Assembly (NCBI GenBank): GCA_938041335.1 | Contig: CALIAF010000028.1 | Location: 36,568 to 100,567 of the forward strand | Length of the DNA stretch: 64,000 bases | Direction: 5' to 3' | Origin: an uncultured Ulvibacter sp. | GTDB lineage: Bacteria; Bacteroidota; Bacteroidia; Flavobacteriales; Flavobacteriaceae | In this document: positions 34,451 through 42,664 of the stretch, in pieces | Layout of the letters: each line of letters opens with the position of its first letter | How positions within the stretch are numbered: the first letter of the stretch is position 1 | Notes under the pieces: generated by a model | Databases searched by the model: none | The model's input: the letters and a program-made list of their open reading frames with translations, nothing else | What the model was told of the DNA's origin: nothing | Program-made: the position numbers and the translations under genes

Positions 34451-35479
34451 ATGAAAAAACACATCTATTTAATGCTACTTTTTTGCGCATCTACTTTGAT
34501 GGCGCAGCACAGAGGTAATTACAATCAACAAGACATCTCAAGGGCAAATATTGCCACTTCTATGGGAAATTCGGTCCTTTATAATCCAGCTGCAACAGGT
34601 CCAGTTCACAAAAATTTAAATCCTTTAACTAATCTCACTATTGAGGTAAAAGGATTACAAAATGTACAAGCCACCTCCTACACCGCCATATTTAATTTAT
34701 CTCAAATTGGTGAAACGGCAGAAGAGGCAAACCAGCTCGCCAAAGGCAGAATTGAGGCTGTAAAGGCAGCATTAATAGGACAAGGTATCGTAGCGAAAGA
34801 TTTTGTCCTTGATGTGATTTCTTTTGTTCCTGTTTATGAGGTTCAGGTAGAGAAGAAAATCTTTAGCAAGAAATATAACGAAGTACCCAAGGGGTTTGAA
34901 CTCCAGCAGAACATCCACATTAGGTTTACAAAAACAAGCCAGTTTGAAAACATACTCAGCGCCTGCGCCAAGAACGAAATTTACAACCTCGTAAAAGTGG
35001 ACTATTTTATAGAAGATGTTGCAGCAGTATATAAAAACCTACAAACCAAATTACTAGCACTTGTTCAAGAAAAGAAAGACTATTATGAACTCTTAGGTTT
35101 TGATATGAACGACTATACCGTTGCCATAGCAGATGATAAATACTGTCATTTTCCTAAAGACTTTTACAAGAGCTACCAAGCCTATAACAGCATCTCTTTT
35201 GAAGCATTAAAACTAAAGAAAAACCAAGGCGTTACCGAGGCTAAAAAACAGACTTCATTTTATTATGAAGCATTATCCTATGGCGCATATGACGTGGTGG
35301 TTAATGGTGCTATTCTAGAACCCGTAGTACAAATGGGGATGCATATAAAACTACTTTATATTAAAAAACCACCTAAAGCCGACCCTAAACCCGAAGTAAA
35401 AATAGAAACAAAGCATAAATACTACGTTGTCGCGCCAGATGGAACGATTGATATAAAAGAATTACAAACCGATAATTAA
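34451..35479 (+). CDS. SIMPL (DUF541) domain protein, secreted
   Basis: 342 aa. Signal peptide residues 1-18 (LMLLFCASTLMAQH). The SIMPL/DUF541 region (about 55-240) starts LTIEVKGLQNVQATSYTAIF and contains the SLAKGRIEAVKAALIG-like helix (here QLAKGRIEAVKAALIGQGI) and IHIRFTKTSQFENIL. The family is periplasmic or surface and forms oligomeric shells; its role is not well known. It is seven bases from a VWA-domain lipoprotein gene and probably forms a two-gene unit with it. Confidence 0.75.
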   Translation: MKKHIYLMLLFCASTLMAQHRGNYNQQDISRANIATSMGNSVLYNPAATGPVHKNLNPLTNLTIEVKGLQNVQATSYTAIFNLSQIGETAEEANQLAKGRIEAVKAALIGQGIVAKDFVLDVISFVPVYEVQVEKKIFSKKYNEVPKGFELQQNIHIRFTKTSQFENILSACAKNEIYNLVKVDYFIEDVAAVYKNLQTKLLALVQEKKDYYELLGFDMNDYTVAIADDKYCHFPKDFYKSYQAYNSISFEALKLKKNQGVTEAKKQTSFYYEALSYGAYDVVVNGAILEPVVQMGMHIKLLYIKKPPKADPKPEVKIETKHKYYVVAPDGTIDIKELQTDN

Positions 35480-35486
35480 TAAAACT

Positions 35487-36641
35487 ATGAAAAAAATACT
35501 CAATATTTTTTGTATTGCACTCGCATTAGTGAGTGTTGCATGCAAAGCAGACACAAAAAAAGAGCTTGCTCAAGTAGCAACTACAGAACAAGCAACCGTA
35601 GCAAAACACTACATAAAAGTTGCATTATTACTAGACACAAGCAATAGCATGGATGGCCTAATAGATCAAGCAAAAGCCCAACTCTGGGAGATTGTAAATG
35701 AACTCAGTTATGCAAAATGCAAAAATGAAAGACCCAATTTACAGATAGCGCTTTTTGAATACGGTAATGATTCTCTAAAAGAAAAAGAGGGTTATGTACG
35801 TAAGATTCTAGGTTTTACAGAAGACCTTGATGAAGTATCTAAAGAGCTGTTCTCGCTCACCACAAATGGAGGTAGCGAATACTGCGGTACAGTAATACAA
35901 CAATCTCTAGACAAACTAGACTGGGGTAATGACGCAGACGATTTAAAAATGTTATTTATTGCTGGTAACGAGCCTTTTGATCAAGGCAAAATCAATTATA
36001 AAGACGCCATTGCGAATGCAAAGGAGAAAGACGTGGTCGTAAATACTATTTTCTGCGGAAATTTTAACCAAGGAACAGCCACATACTGGAAAGACGGAGC
36101 CACTTTAGGATATGGACAGTATACAGCAATTGATCATAATAAAGAGACGCAACACATTGTTTCTCCTTATGATGACCTCATCTTACAGTTAAACATAAGA
36201 CTAAACGGAACATACATCCCTTACGGAACACAAGGACGTGAGAAAGTGGCATTACAGTATGAACAAGATGACAATGCGGCTGGATATAGTAAAGCCAATG
36301 CAGTAAGCAGAACGGTGAGCAAAGGATCACACTTATACAAAAACAGTTCATGGGATTTAGTAGATGCAGAAGAAGAAAGTGATTTTAGCTATTCAGAATT
36401 AAAGAAAGATAAGCTTCCAGAAAATCTAAGAAATAAATCTACCACAGAGATTAAAGAATATGTGGGCCTTAAAAAAGAAGAGCGCAATAAGATCCAAGAT
36501 GAAATTGCCTCACTCAATAAAAAGCGTCGCGATTTCATTTCTTCGGAAAGTAAAAACAAAGGCAATGGTTTAGAAAGTGCAATGATTACCGCATTAAGAA
36601 GCCAAGCGAAAAAGAAAAACTATACCTGGGACGACAAATAA
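35487..36641 (+). CDS. VWA-domain lipoprotein
   Basis: 384 aa. Lipobox SVAC with Cys19. A von Willebrand factor A domain spans about residues 40-240, with the metal-binding MIDAS motif DTSNS at 50-54 and further conserved Thr/Asp positions (LTTNGGSEYCG, MLFIAGNEPFD). The C-terminal 100 residues are charged and coiled (GLKKEERNKIQDEIASLNKK). The domain binds protein ligands in a metal-dependent way. It is paired with the SIMPL gene and ends in a strong terminator. Confidence 0.87.
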   Translation: MKKILNIFCIALALVSVACKADTKKELAQVATTEQATVAKHYIKVALLLDTSNSMDGLIDQAKAQLWEIVNELSYAKCKNERPNLQIALFEYGNDSLKEKEGYVRKILGFTEDLDEVSKELFSLTTNGGSEYCGTVIQQSLDKLDWGNDADDLKMLFIAGNEPFDQGKINYKDAIANAKEKDVVVNTIFCGNFNQGTATYWKDGATLGYGQYTAIDHNKETQHIVSPYDDLILQLNIRLNGTYIPYGTQGREKVALQYEQDDNAAGYSKANAVSRTVSKGSHLYKNSSWDLVDAEEESDFSYSELKKDKLPENLRNKSTTEIKEYVGLKKEERNKIQDEIASLNKKRRDFISSESKNKGNGLESAMITALRSQAKKKNYTWDDK

Positions 36642-36663
36642 GAATTTTTGGTTGGTTAGTAAG

Positions 36664-36713
36664 AACCGGACAGCACATGGTTGATAATTCATCATGTATT
36701 TGTTCGGTTTTTT
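36664..36713 (+). terminator. Rho-independent terminator of the SIMPL-VWA unit
   Basis: Outer stem AACCGGACA (36664-36672) pairs with TGTTCGGTT (36701-36709) with one G-T pair. An inner CATG pair extends it. Six T residues end the site. Confidence 0.82.
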
Positions 36714-36793
36714 AGTGATTATATAGCGAATTACACAAAACACAGCTATTATTCTCAATAATAGATTAAAAATGTTAATGTTTTTAACAGTTC

Positions 36794-36809
36794 TGGCACG
36801 ACCCTTGTA
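36794..36809 (+). promoter_or_regulatory. Sigma-54-like promoter upstream of the TonB gene
   Basis: TGGCACG at 36794-36800, then four bases, then TTGTA at 36805-36809. This fits the RpoN consensus TGGCACG-N4-TTGCW with one mismatch (T for C at -12). Spacing of the GG and G(C/T) dinucleotides is right. The predicted start is near 36820, about 39 bases before the ATG. No TAnnTTTG box is seen in this gap. Confidence 0.55.
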
Positions 36810-36822
36810 ACTGATTATACAA

Positions 36823-36840
36823 TAGTAGTAATAGTAGTAA
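36823..36840. repeat. Tandem 9-mer repeat in the TonB gene leader
   Basis: Two perfect copies of TAGTAGTAA (36823-36831, 36832-36840) in the predicted 5' leader, directly after the sigma-54-like promoter. Confidence 0.8.
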
Positions 36841-36858
36841 CCCTTTAAAATTATTCGT

Positions 36859-37650
36859 ATGAAACCATTAAATGAACACCAGACAAATAACCACCAAAAA
36901 GAGGGAAGTAAAAGAGAAGATAAAAAGAAGACCAACATCAAGTTCAATTCTGCTATTTTCTTTCAAATAGGATTAGTTGTTGCGCTTGTCGCATCTGCTT
37001 GGGCTATGAACCTTAAAGTAGGAGAGGGTGTAAACCCGACTCCTTATAAAGACAAAATAACTTTTGACGAGCCTACATTCTATGATTTTGATGTTTTTGT
37101 ACCAAAAGTAGAGCCTGTTAAAACAGAAATCGCTGTTGTAACAAAACCAGTACAACGTGTAATTACAGATGTTGTTGAAGTGATTAAAAATGACACCCCA
37201 ATAACTGCCCCTACCATTGTCACCGCAGTAACTGCTCCTGTAGCACCTGCAGTTAAACCACCAGTTGTTGATCCTCCTATAAAGAACACAGGACCTACTA
37301 GTATAAATACAGTAGAGTTTGTTCCTATTTTTCCAGGATGTGAATCTGCAGGAGATAACGCGGCACGCAAAGCTTGTATGAGCGACAAGATTGGTCGTTT
37401 TATTAGCAGAAAATTTGACACCAGTGTAGCAGATGAAAGTTCTTATGGTAATCAACGTATTATTGTTCAGTTTAAGATAGACAAGCAGGGTAGAGCGGTA
37501 GATATTATTGCCCGTGCTCCAGATAAAAACCTTCAAAAAGAAGCGCAACGAGTAATAGGTAAATTACCTACTCTTATACCAGGAAGAATGGGTGATGAAC
37601 CTGTAGATGTACTCTATATGTTACCTATTAATTTTCAAATAAATAATTAA
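36859..37650 (+). CDS. Energy transducer TonB-family protein
   Basis: 263 aa. A basic N-terminal stretch (residues 1-30) precedes one membrane helix (IFFQIGLVVALVASAWAMNL), then a Pro/Val/Thr-rich periplasmic linker (100-150). The TonB C-terminal domain is at about 155-263 (VPIFPGCESAGDNAARKACM, IIVQFKIDKQGRAVDIIARAPD, VDVLYMLPINFQ). It transmits proton-motive energy from ExbB/ExbD to outer-membrane receptors; no exb genes are near. Two cysteines in FPGCE and KACM occur in many flavobacterial members. It is monocistronic, with its own terminator, and its promoter looks sigma-54-dependent. Confidence 0.9.
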   Translation: MKPLNEHQTNNHQKEGSKREDKKKTNIKFNSAIFFQIGLVVALVASAWAMNLKVGEGVNPTPYKDKITFDEPTFYDFDVFVPKVEPVKTEIAVVTKPVQRVITDVVEVIKNDTPITAPTIVTAVTAPVAPAVKPPVVDPPIKNTGPTSINTVEFVPIFPGCESAGDNAARKACMSDKIGRFISRKFDTSVADESSYGNQRIIVQFKIDKQGRAVDIIARAPDKNLQKEAQRVIGKLPTLIPGRMGDEPVDVLYMLPINFQINN

Positions 37651-37663
37651 GATACATTCTATT

Positions 37664-37679
37664 TTGATTATATAATCAA
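37664..37679. repeat. Perfect 16-base palindrome
   Basis: TTGATTATATAATCAA, self-complementary, directly abutting the terminator stem. It may be part of an extended terminator fold or a protein site. Confidence 0.55.
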
Positions 37680-37706
37680 GCCATCTCATTACGAGATGGC
37701 TTTTTT
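37679..37706 (+). terminator. Rho-independent terminator of the TonB gene
   Basis: AGCCATCTC (37679-37687) and its complement (37693-37701) around a five-base loop, ending in six T residues. Confidence 0.9.
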
Positions 37707-37769
37707 AAGCTTCTACCCTATTCATAAAATCTGTATCTTGCTAGCATCAACTGTAACCCCAACACTGTG

Positions 37770-39866
37770 ATGCGCGTACTCACTTTTCTACTACTTCTAC
37801 CTACCATATATTTTGCTCAAAACGCAAACAAATTAGAGAAATATCCCGTATTTCCTTCCTGCGAAAATGCGAAAAACGTAGCCTTAGCAGCTTGTTTTAA
37901 CACAGCGGTACAGCAATATTTTGTAGACAACTTCAACACCCCTGCGGCTGTCTCTGAGGAAGAATTAACCCCTTTTAATGTGCAATTTGAAGTGACCAGA
38001 GAAGGTCGTTTTGAAGTCATTTATATAGACAGTAATAATGCATTATTAAAAGAAGAAACTACTAGAGTTTTTAATAGCATGCCAGCTATTACACCTGCAA
38101 CATATAACGGTGTTCCCTCCATCTCACAATATAGAATGCCCGTCGTGTTTCCGCTAGAAGTTAGAGAAACTGTGATGAGCCCCACAACTATAAAAGACAT
38201 TACAAGCAGCACTAATGTAAACACAGCGGCTAACGATGATGTGATTAATGAGTATAACTTAATAGAAACATTTCCATTTGATAATGAAGAATATACGAGT
38301 CAATTAAACATCCCATTGTCCCATGAGATGTACACCCGTTTTGATGCGGCTATGAATCGGGTAGGAACAAACACGCATACGGCTCAAAAGCCATATATCT
38401 ATAGTGAAGTAAATAGGTACTATGATTTTGCAGCAGAAAATGGTAAGCTCATTAAAGAGCGTTCTACTTGGTTAGGTCGTAAATGGTGGAATGAGCATTT
38501 TGTGACATTAAAAGGAAAAGACTACTGGTTTACTTTAGATCCCGGAGTAGACTTGCAAGTAGGTCGTGATTTTGACAACGATTTAAGCACCTATAACAAC
38601 ACAAGACTAGTCAACTTTCAAGGTGGTCTGGGTAAAATTGTCAACTTCAATGCTACCGTCTATGAAAGTCAAGGACGATTTGCAGATTATGTAAACCTCA
38701 AAACAAGAAGTTTTGCTCCAGATGGAGGAAACCCAGGTATCGTTCCTGGTCGTGGTATTGCCGCTAACTTTAAAGAGGATTCTTTTGACTACCCAGTAGC
38801 AACGGGTCATATATCTGTAACTCCATCAAAATATTTTAATGTGCAACTAGGACATGGAAAACAATTTATTGGCGATGGATATAGATCTTTGTTTTTTAGT
38901 GATACTGCTACACCTTATCCATTTTTTAAACTCAATACTACCTTCTGGAAATTTAAGTACACCAACACCTGGATGTCTTTGCGCGATGTGCGCTCTGAAG
39001 TTACAGCAGACGGAAGTTTTAGAACAAAGTACATTGCAAACCATTACTTAAGTTACAATGTAACGGAACGATTAAACATTGGACTTTTTGAGTCTGTAAT
39101 CTGGCAGAACGATAATGACCGTGGTTTTGATTTTAATTACTTAAACCCGGTTATTTTTTACCGAGCCATTGAGTTTAGCACGGGCTCCCGTGGCGGGAAT
39201 GCATTGCTCGGTCTTTCTGGAAAATACAAAGTAAACAACAACATCAATCTCTATGGGCAATTTTTAATCGACGAGTTCTCGACCAGTGATGTTTTTGGAG
39301 GCAATGGGAGTTATAAAAATAAAACAGGATATCAAATAGGTGCAAAATATTATAATGCTTTTAAGATAGACAACTTGTATTTACAGGCAGAATATAATCG
39401 AGTGCGCCCATTTACGTACTCGCACAATTCTGTGATTTTAAATTATGGCCATAATAACCAACCTTTAGCCCATACTTTAGGGGCTAACTTTTCAGAATTT
39501 ATTGCGATAGCACGTTACAGAAAAGATAGATGGTACAGTGATGCAAAGGTTATTTTGGCTAAAAGAGGGCTAGAGTTAAATGAGAATGCGATTCCTTTTT
39601 ACGGCGGAAATATCTATGGTACAGAAGATAATAGATTATCTGATGATGGCAATGATCTAGGCCAAGGAAACGCTACAGATTTCTTTCACGCAGAACTAGA
39701 AGCTGGATACTTGATTAACCCCACCACAAATTTAAAAATATACTCAAGTCTTATTTATAGAGACTTTAATCCAGAGACTAACAACGCCCTAAATAGCAGC
39801 GCAAGTACCGTTTGGTTTAATGTTGGGTTACGCACAGATTTATTTAATTGGTATTATGATTATTAA
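37770..39866 (+). CDS. RemB-like gliding-associated outer membrane protein with N-terminal TonB-C-like domain
   Basis: 698 aa from ATG at 37770 (a GTG lies just before, at 37767). Signal peptide residues 1-16. Residues about 22-125 resemble a TonB C-terminal domain, with YPVFPSCENAKNVALAACF and FNVQFEVTREGRFEVIYIDS, close to the motif in the upstream TonB. The rest looks like a Wzi-type outer-membrane barrel with alternating strands (VQLGHGKQFIGDGYRSLFFSD; terminal VWFNVGLRTDLFNWYYDY). I compare it, from memory, with RemB, a protein needed for normal gliding in Flavobacterium johnsoniae; this naming is tentative. A TATCTTG element near 37734 is a weak promoter. Confidence 0.6.
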   Translation: MRVLTFLLLLPTIYFAQNANKLEKYPVFPSCENAKNVALAACFNTAVQQYFVDNFNTPAAVSEEELTPFNVQFEVTREGRFEVIYIDSNNALLKEETTRVFNSMPAITPATYNGVPSISQYRMPVVFPLEVRETVMSPTTIKDITSSTNVNTAANDDVINEYNLIETFPFDNEEYTSQLNIPLSHEMYTRFDAAMNRVGTNTHTAQKPYIYSEVNRYYDFAAENGKLIKERSTWLGRKWWNEHFVTLKGKDYWFTLDPGVDLQVGRDFDNDLSTYNNTRLVNFQGGLGKIVNFNATVYESQGRFADYVNLKTRSFAPDGGNPGIVPGRGIAANFKEDSFDYPVATGHISVTPSKYFNVQLGHGKQFIGDGYRSLFFSDTATPYPFFKLNTTFWKFKYTNTWMSLRDVRSEVTADGSFRTKYIANHYLSYNVTERLNIGLFESVIWQNDNDRGFDFNYLNPVIFYRAIEFSTGSRGGNALLGLSGKYKVNNNINLYGQFLIDEFSTSDVFGGNGSYKNKTGYQIGAKYYNAFKIDNLYLQAEYNRVRPFTYSHNSVILNYGHNNQPLAHTLGANFSEFIAIARYRKDRWYSDAKVILAKRGLELNENAIPFYGGNIYGTEDNRLSDDGNDLGQGNATDFFHAELEAGYLINPTTNLKIYSSLIYRDFNPETNNALNSSASTVWFNVGLRTDLFNWYYDY

Positions 39867-39880
39867 AGGGCCGATCAAGG

Positions 39881-40001
39881 TCAGTCTGAGTGCAGTAGAA
39901 AACCATTAATTGATCAAATTAAATGCGATATTATAATCCTCTAAAAAGCATATCTTTCAAGCCTAAGCTTCTATAAACATTTTGACTGCGCTCCATGTGA
40001 C
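39881..40001. repeat. REP-like imperfect inverted repeat, copy 2
   Basis: The arm TCAGTCTGAGTGCAGTAGAA (39881-39900) pairs imperfectly with the complement of the second arm (39982-40001). Shared core is GTCA, four bases, GAG, one base, GCAGT. It lies between the convergent RemB-like and metallo-hydrolase genes. It is related to the element at 9751-9823. Confidence 0.6.
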
Positions 40002-40008
40002 ATCGTTA

Positions 40009-40893
40009 TTACTTCTTACTCAAATCAGCATAAACAGTTTTGAGCATTCGCTCTGTACTTATAAAACCACTCCCATACCCAAGCGCATCATACTTTGCTG
40101 TAATGCTCGTCATTTTTAAAATTTCTGCTTCTGTTTTACCTTCTTCATGAAGTTCGCTTACTTGTTTGTGAAGGTCTAAAAGCATGTCTCTTGTAAATGC
40201 AACATCTGCAACCGTACCTAGATCACCATGTCCTGGAATCACTTTAGTGTCTTTATTAGTTAGCATTAGTAATTTGCTCAACGCTTTTGCATAGCCCAAA
40301 ACGCTACCGCCACTCTTTAGATCTATAAATGGATACCGCCCATTAAAAAACACATCTCCCGTATGTATCACGTTGCTGTTCATAAAATACACCATGGCGT
40401 CTCCGTCTGTGTGCGCATTGTGAACGTGAAAAACAAAAATAGCATCTCCATTATAATGAAAAGTCATGTCTTCTGTAAAAGTGACCATAGGCAAGGATTT
40501 ACTTAAGTCCATATCCTTACTATCTTCCACTGTTTTCTGCAATCGCTTTCTCACATTTTCTTGAGAAAAAATAACGGTTCCAGTTTTTGCCATCGCAAGA
40601 TTTCCACCTGTATGATCTCCGTGATGATGTGTATTTACTAAAAACTGCACTTGCTGTTTGTCTTTTGAAGCAATTGTGGCTTGCGTTTTTTCTATATTTC
40701 TATCAAACTGATCATCAATCATAAAAATACCGTCATCCCCAAAACTCAGGCCAATGTTTCCGCCTTTATCTTGAAGCATGTAAATGTGTTCTGTTACTTG
40801 AACAAGATTTTGTGTCTCCGTCTTTTTCTCTTGTGCAAAAACAGAAATCGCAGCCATTAAAAACATGGTAGTGGTCAATTTTAGAATCTTCAT
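40009..40893 (-). CDS. Metallo-beta-lactamase-fold hydrolase, secreted
   Basis: 294 aa. Signal peptide residues 1-20 (FLMAAISVFAQ). The zinc motif HHHGDH is in VNTHHHGDHTGGN at about residue 95, with later ligands in HTDGD, HTGDVFFNGRYPFID and PGHG. The product is exported, so acts in the periplasm or outside. Related proteins include periplasmic hydrolases and class B-like beta-lactamases; the substrate and any antibiotic activity cannot be deduced. It is monocistronic, convergent with the RemB-like gene. Confidence 0.9.
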   Translation of the reverse strand: MKILKLTTTMFLMAAISVFAQEKKTETQNLVQVTEHIYMLQDKGGNIGLSFGDDGIFMIDDQFDRNIEKTQATIASKDKQQVQFLVNTHHHGDHTGGNLAMAKTGTVIFSQENVRKRLQKTVEDSKDMDLSKSLPMVTFTEDMTFHYNGDAIFVFHVHNAHTDGDAMVYFMNSNVIHTGDVFFNGRYPFIDLKSGGSVLGYAKALSKLLMLTNKDTKVIPGHGDLGTVADVAFTRDMLLDLHKQVSELHEEGKTEAEILKMTSITAKYDALGYGSGFISTERMLKTVYADLSKK

Positions 40894-41003
40894 GTAAAAT
40901 GTGTTTTGAACTAAGACGAAGATACGGATAAGTACTTACATCGATTAAGCGGCGGTATTTGAAATTATACGCAATAAAATTTCCCTAAAAACCAAGTAGA
41001 ATG

Positions 41004-41011
41004 TATCTTTG
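41004..41011 (+). promoter_or_regulatory. -7 box upstream of the oxidase cluster (TATCTTTG)
   Basis: Perfect TAnnTTTG about 100 bases before the cyoE start. The long leader contains a short open frame and a copy of the CTTCGGAAAT motif (reverse) at 41033-41042. Confidence 0.55.
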
Positions 41012-41023
41012 CACAAAATTAAA

Positions 41024-41104
41024 TTGGAGCACATTTCCGAAGAAAATTTTAAAGAATATATTGAAGTTCAGTACGATATTCGTGTTGGGGTATTTCAGAA
41101 ATAA
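41024..41104 (+). CDS. Possible 26-residue leader peptide
   Basis: TTG at 41024 opens 26 codons ending TAA at 41102-41104, six bases before the cyoE GTG. The peptide (EHISEENFKEYIEVQYDIRV in its middle) has a protein-like composition. No Shine-Dalgarno signal is visible. It may be a translated leader or a fossil of a gene; chance is also possible. Confidence 0.25.
   Translation: MEHISEENFKEYIEVQYDIRVGVFQK
41033..41042 (-). repeat. CTTCGGAAAT motif (intergenic copy)
   Basis: Exact reverse-strand copy in the cyoE leader; overlaps the possible leader peptide frame. Confidence 0.7.
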
Positions 41105-41109
41105 ACTAA

Positions 41110-42003
41110 GTGACTACACTACAAACTCAAGTGAAAAAGGTCTCTGTAATTAAAAATTTTACAGAAATCACAAAAATCAGACTCTCCGTGAGTGTGGTAT
41201 TCTCTTCTGTTGCAGGATATTTATTAGGCTGTGAGAGCATAGATTTTATGGACTTGCTGCTTTTAACTGTAGGTGGCTATTGTATGGTGGGAGCTTCTAA
41301 TGTGTACAACCAGATGCTGGAGAAGGATCTGGATGCACTTATGGATCGCACAAAGAACAGACCACTTCCCGCGGGAACTATGTCCATGGTCGCTGCTGGA
41401 ACCTTAGCTGTGATTCTTACGCTTATTGGTCTTGTTGTACTCTATTTGATTAACCCGCAAACGGCCATGTTTGGTGGGATTTCTATCTTTATGTATGTGG
41501 CCATGTACACCCCAATGAAGACAAAGACGCCTTTGTCTGTTTTTGTTGGTGCTTTTCCTGGAGCGATACCTTTTATGCTAGGTTGGGTTGCTGCTACTAA
41601 TGAGTTTGGGATAGAGCCTGGTGTTTTATTTATGATTCAGTTTTTCTGGCAATTTCCGCACTTTTGGGCAATAGGTTGGTTCTTATTTGAAGATTATAAA
41701 AAAGGAGGTTTCTTTATGTTACCTAATGGCAAGCGTAATAAAGGAACAGCGGTTCAAGTCATATTTTACACACTCTGGACCATACTAGCCTCATTAATCC
41801 CAGCATTTAATGTAACAGGAGATTTAAAACTGAGCGTAATAGCCGCAATTTTAATTGGCGGAATTGGACTCTGGATGTTGTTTTACGCCATTCGTCTTTA
41901 CAGACTGCAAACAGACAAAGCCGCTAAGCAATTAATGCTGGTTAGTGTGAGTTATATTACCCTTTTACAAGTTATTTTTGTGGCAGATAAATTTATTAGA
42001 TAA
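41110..42003 (+). CDS. cyoE: Protoheme IX farnesyltransferase (heme O synthase)
   Basis: Prenyltransferase of the UbiA fold that adds a farnesyl group to heme b to make heme O, precursor of heme A. 297 aa from GTG, with about eight membrane helices. The active-site motif NVYNQMLEKDLDALMDRTKNRP (residues 64-85) is present, and the second loop has the HFWAIGW motif. It leads the cyoE-subunit III-III-IV cluster; its stop overlaps the next start in TAATG. The synonym is ctaB. Confidence 0.95.
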   Translation: MTTLQTQVKKVSVIKNFTEITKIRLSVSVVFSSVAGYLLGCESIDFMDLLLLTVGGYCMVGASNVYNQMLEKDLDALMDRTKNRPLPAGTMSMVAAGTLAVILTLIGLVVLYLINPQTAMFGGISIFMYVAMYTPMKTKTPLSVFVGAFPGAIPFMLGWVAATNEFGIEPGVLFMIQFFWQFPHFWAIGWFLFEDYKKGGFFMLPNGKRNKGTAVQVIFYTLWTILASLIPAFNVTGDLKLSVIAAILIGGIGLWMLFYAIRLYRLQTDKAAKQLMLVSVSYITLLQVIFVADKFIR

Positions 42004-42620
42004 TGGAACAGACAATTTCCGAAGAAACAAAATTATACATCGCTGAGCAAGACAAAGAGATTGCCGAAAAAACAACCCGTGCAAAAAAGATGATGCTCTG
42101 GTTTGGTATTATAAGTCTATCAATGAGTTTTGCAGGCCTCACCAGTGCTTATGTAGTAAGCAAAGAGCGTCCAGACTGGTTAACAGATTTTGTAATCCCA
42201 GAAGCATTTTATATAAGCTTAGGTCTTATAGTGGCAAGCAGTGTCACAATGATCTTGGCTAAAATGGCTGTTAAAAAAGAACAGAATAAGCAAGGAATGT
42301 TCCTATTAATCCTTACTTTTTTGTTGGGCATAGGATTTATTTTTTATCAATTTAGCGGTTTTAACGAGATTATTGAAAACGGATATTATTTTACAGGAAG
42401 TGAGAGTACAATTACCACTTCATTTATTTATCTCGTAGTTTTAATGCACTTGGCGCATATCATTGCTGGGCTCATTGCGCTACTTGTTGTAATTTATAAT
42501 CATTCTAGACAAAGGTATGCAAATGGAAAAACGCTAGGAATAGAACTAGCAGCGACTTTCTGGCATTTTGTGGATATCCTATGGATTTATCTGTTTTTCT
42601 TTTTCTATTTTGTGAGATAA
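42003..42620 (+). CDS. Heme-copper oxidase subunit III-family protein (short)
   Basis: 205 aa membrane protein with five or so helices. It carries features of cytochrome oxidase subunit III: the second helix with SMSFAGLTSAYVVS, and the C-terminal helices with HLAHIIAGL and FWHFVDILWIYLFFFFYF. It is translationally coupled to cyoE by TAATG and precedes the longer subunit III gene. Two subunit III-like proteins in a row are known in Bacteroidota. It may be a structural subunit or an assembly partner. Confidence 0.9.
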   Translation: MEQTISEETKLYIAEQDKEIAEKTTRAKKMMLWFGIISLSMSFAGLTSAYVVSKERPDWLTDFVIPEAFYISLGLIVASSVTMILAKMAVKKEQNKQGMFLLILTFLLGIGFIFYQFSGFNEIIENGYYFTGSESTITTSFIYLVVLMHLAHIIAGLIALLVVIYNHSRQRYANGKTLGIELAATFWHFVDILWIYLFFFFYFVR

Positions 42621-42664
42621 AAAATTAACGTATTTTTGAACTTTATTAAAAACTAATCTTTTTT

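Noticed and set aside
36594..36947. Open frame on the minus strand across the VWA terminator and TonB start
   Set aside because: Low-complexity Tyr/Phe-rich product, overlaps a terminator and a better supported gene; antisense shadow.
36973..37548. Antisense open frame of 191 codons inside the TonB gene
   Set aside because: Cys/Tyr/Asn-rich product typical of an antisense shadow; TonB domain on the plus strand is clear.
37664..37701. Palindrome and terminator as a transposon end or attachment site
   Set aside because: No matching second end, no target duplication and no mobile genes; read as terminator plus adjoining palindrome.
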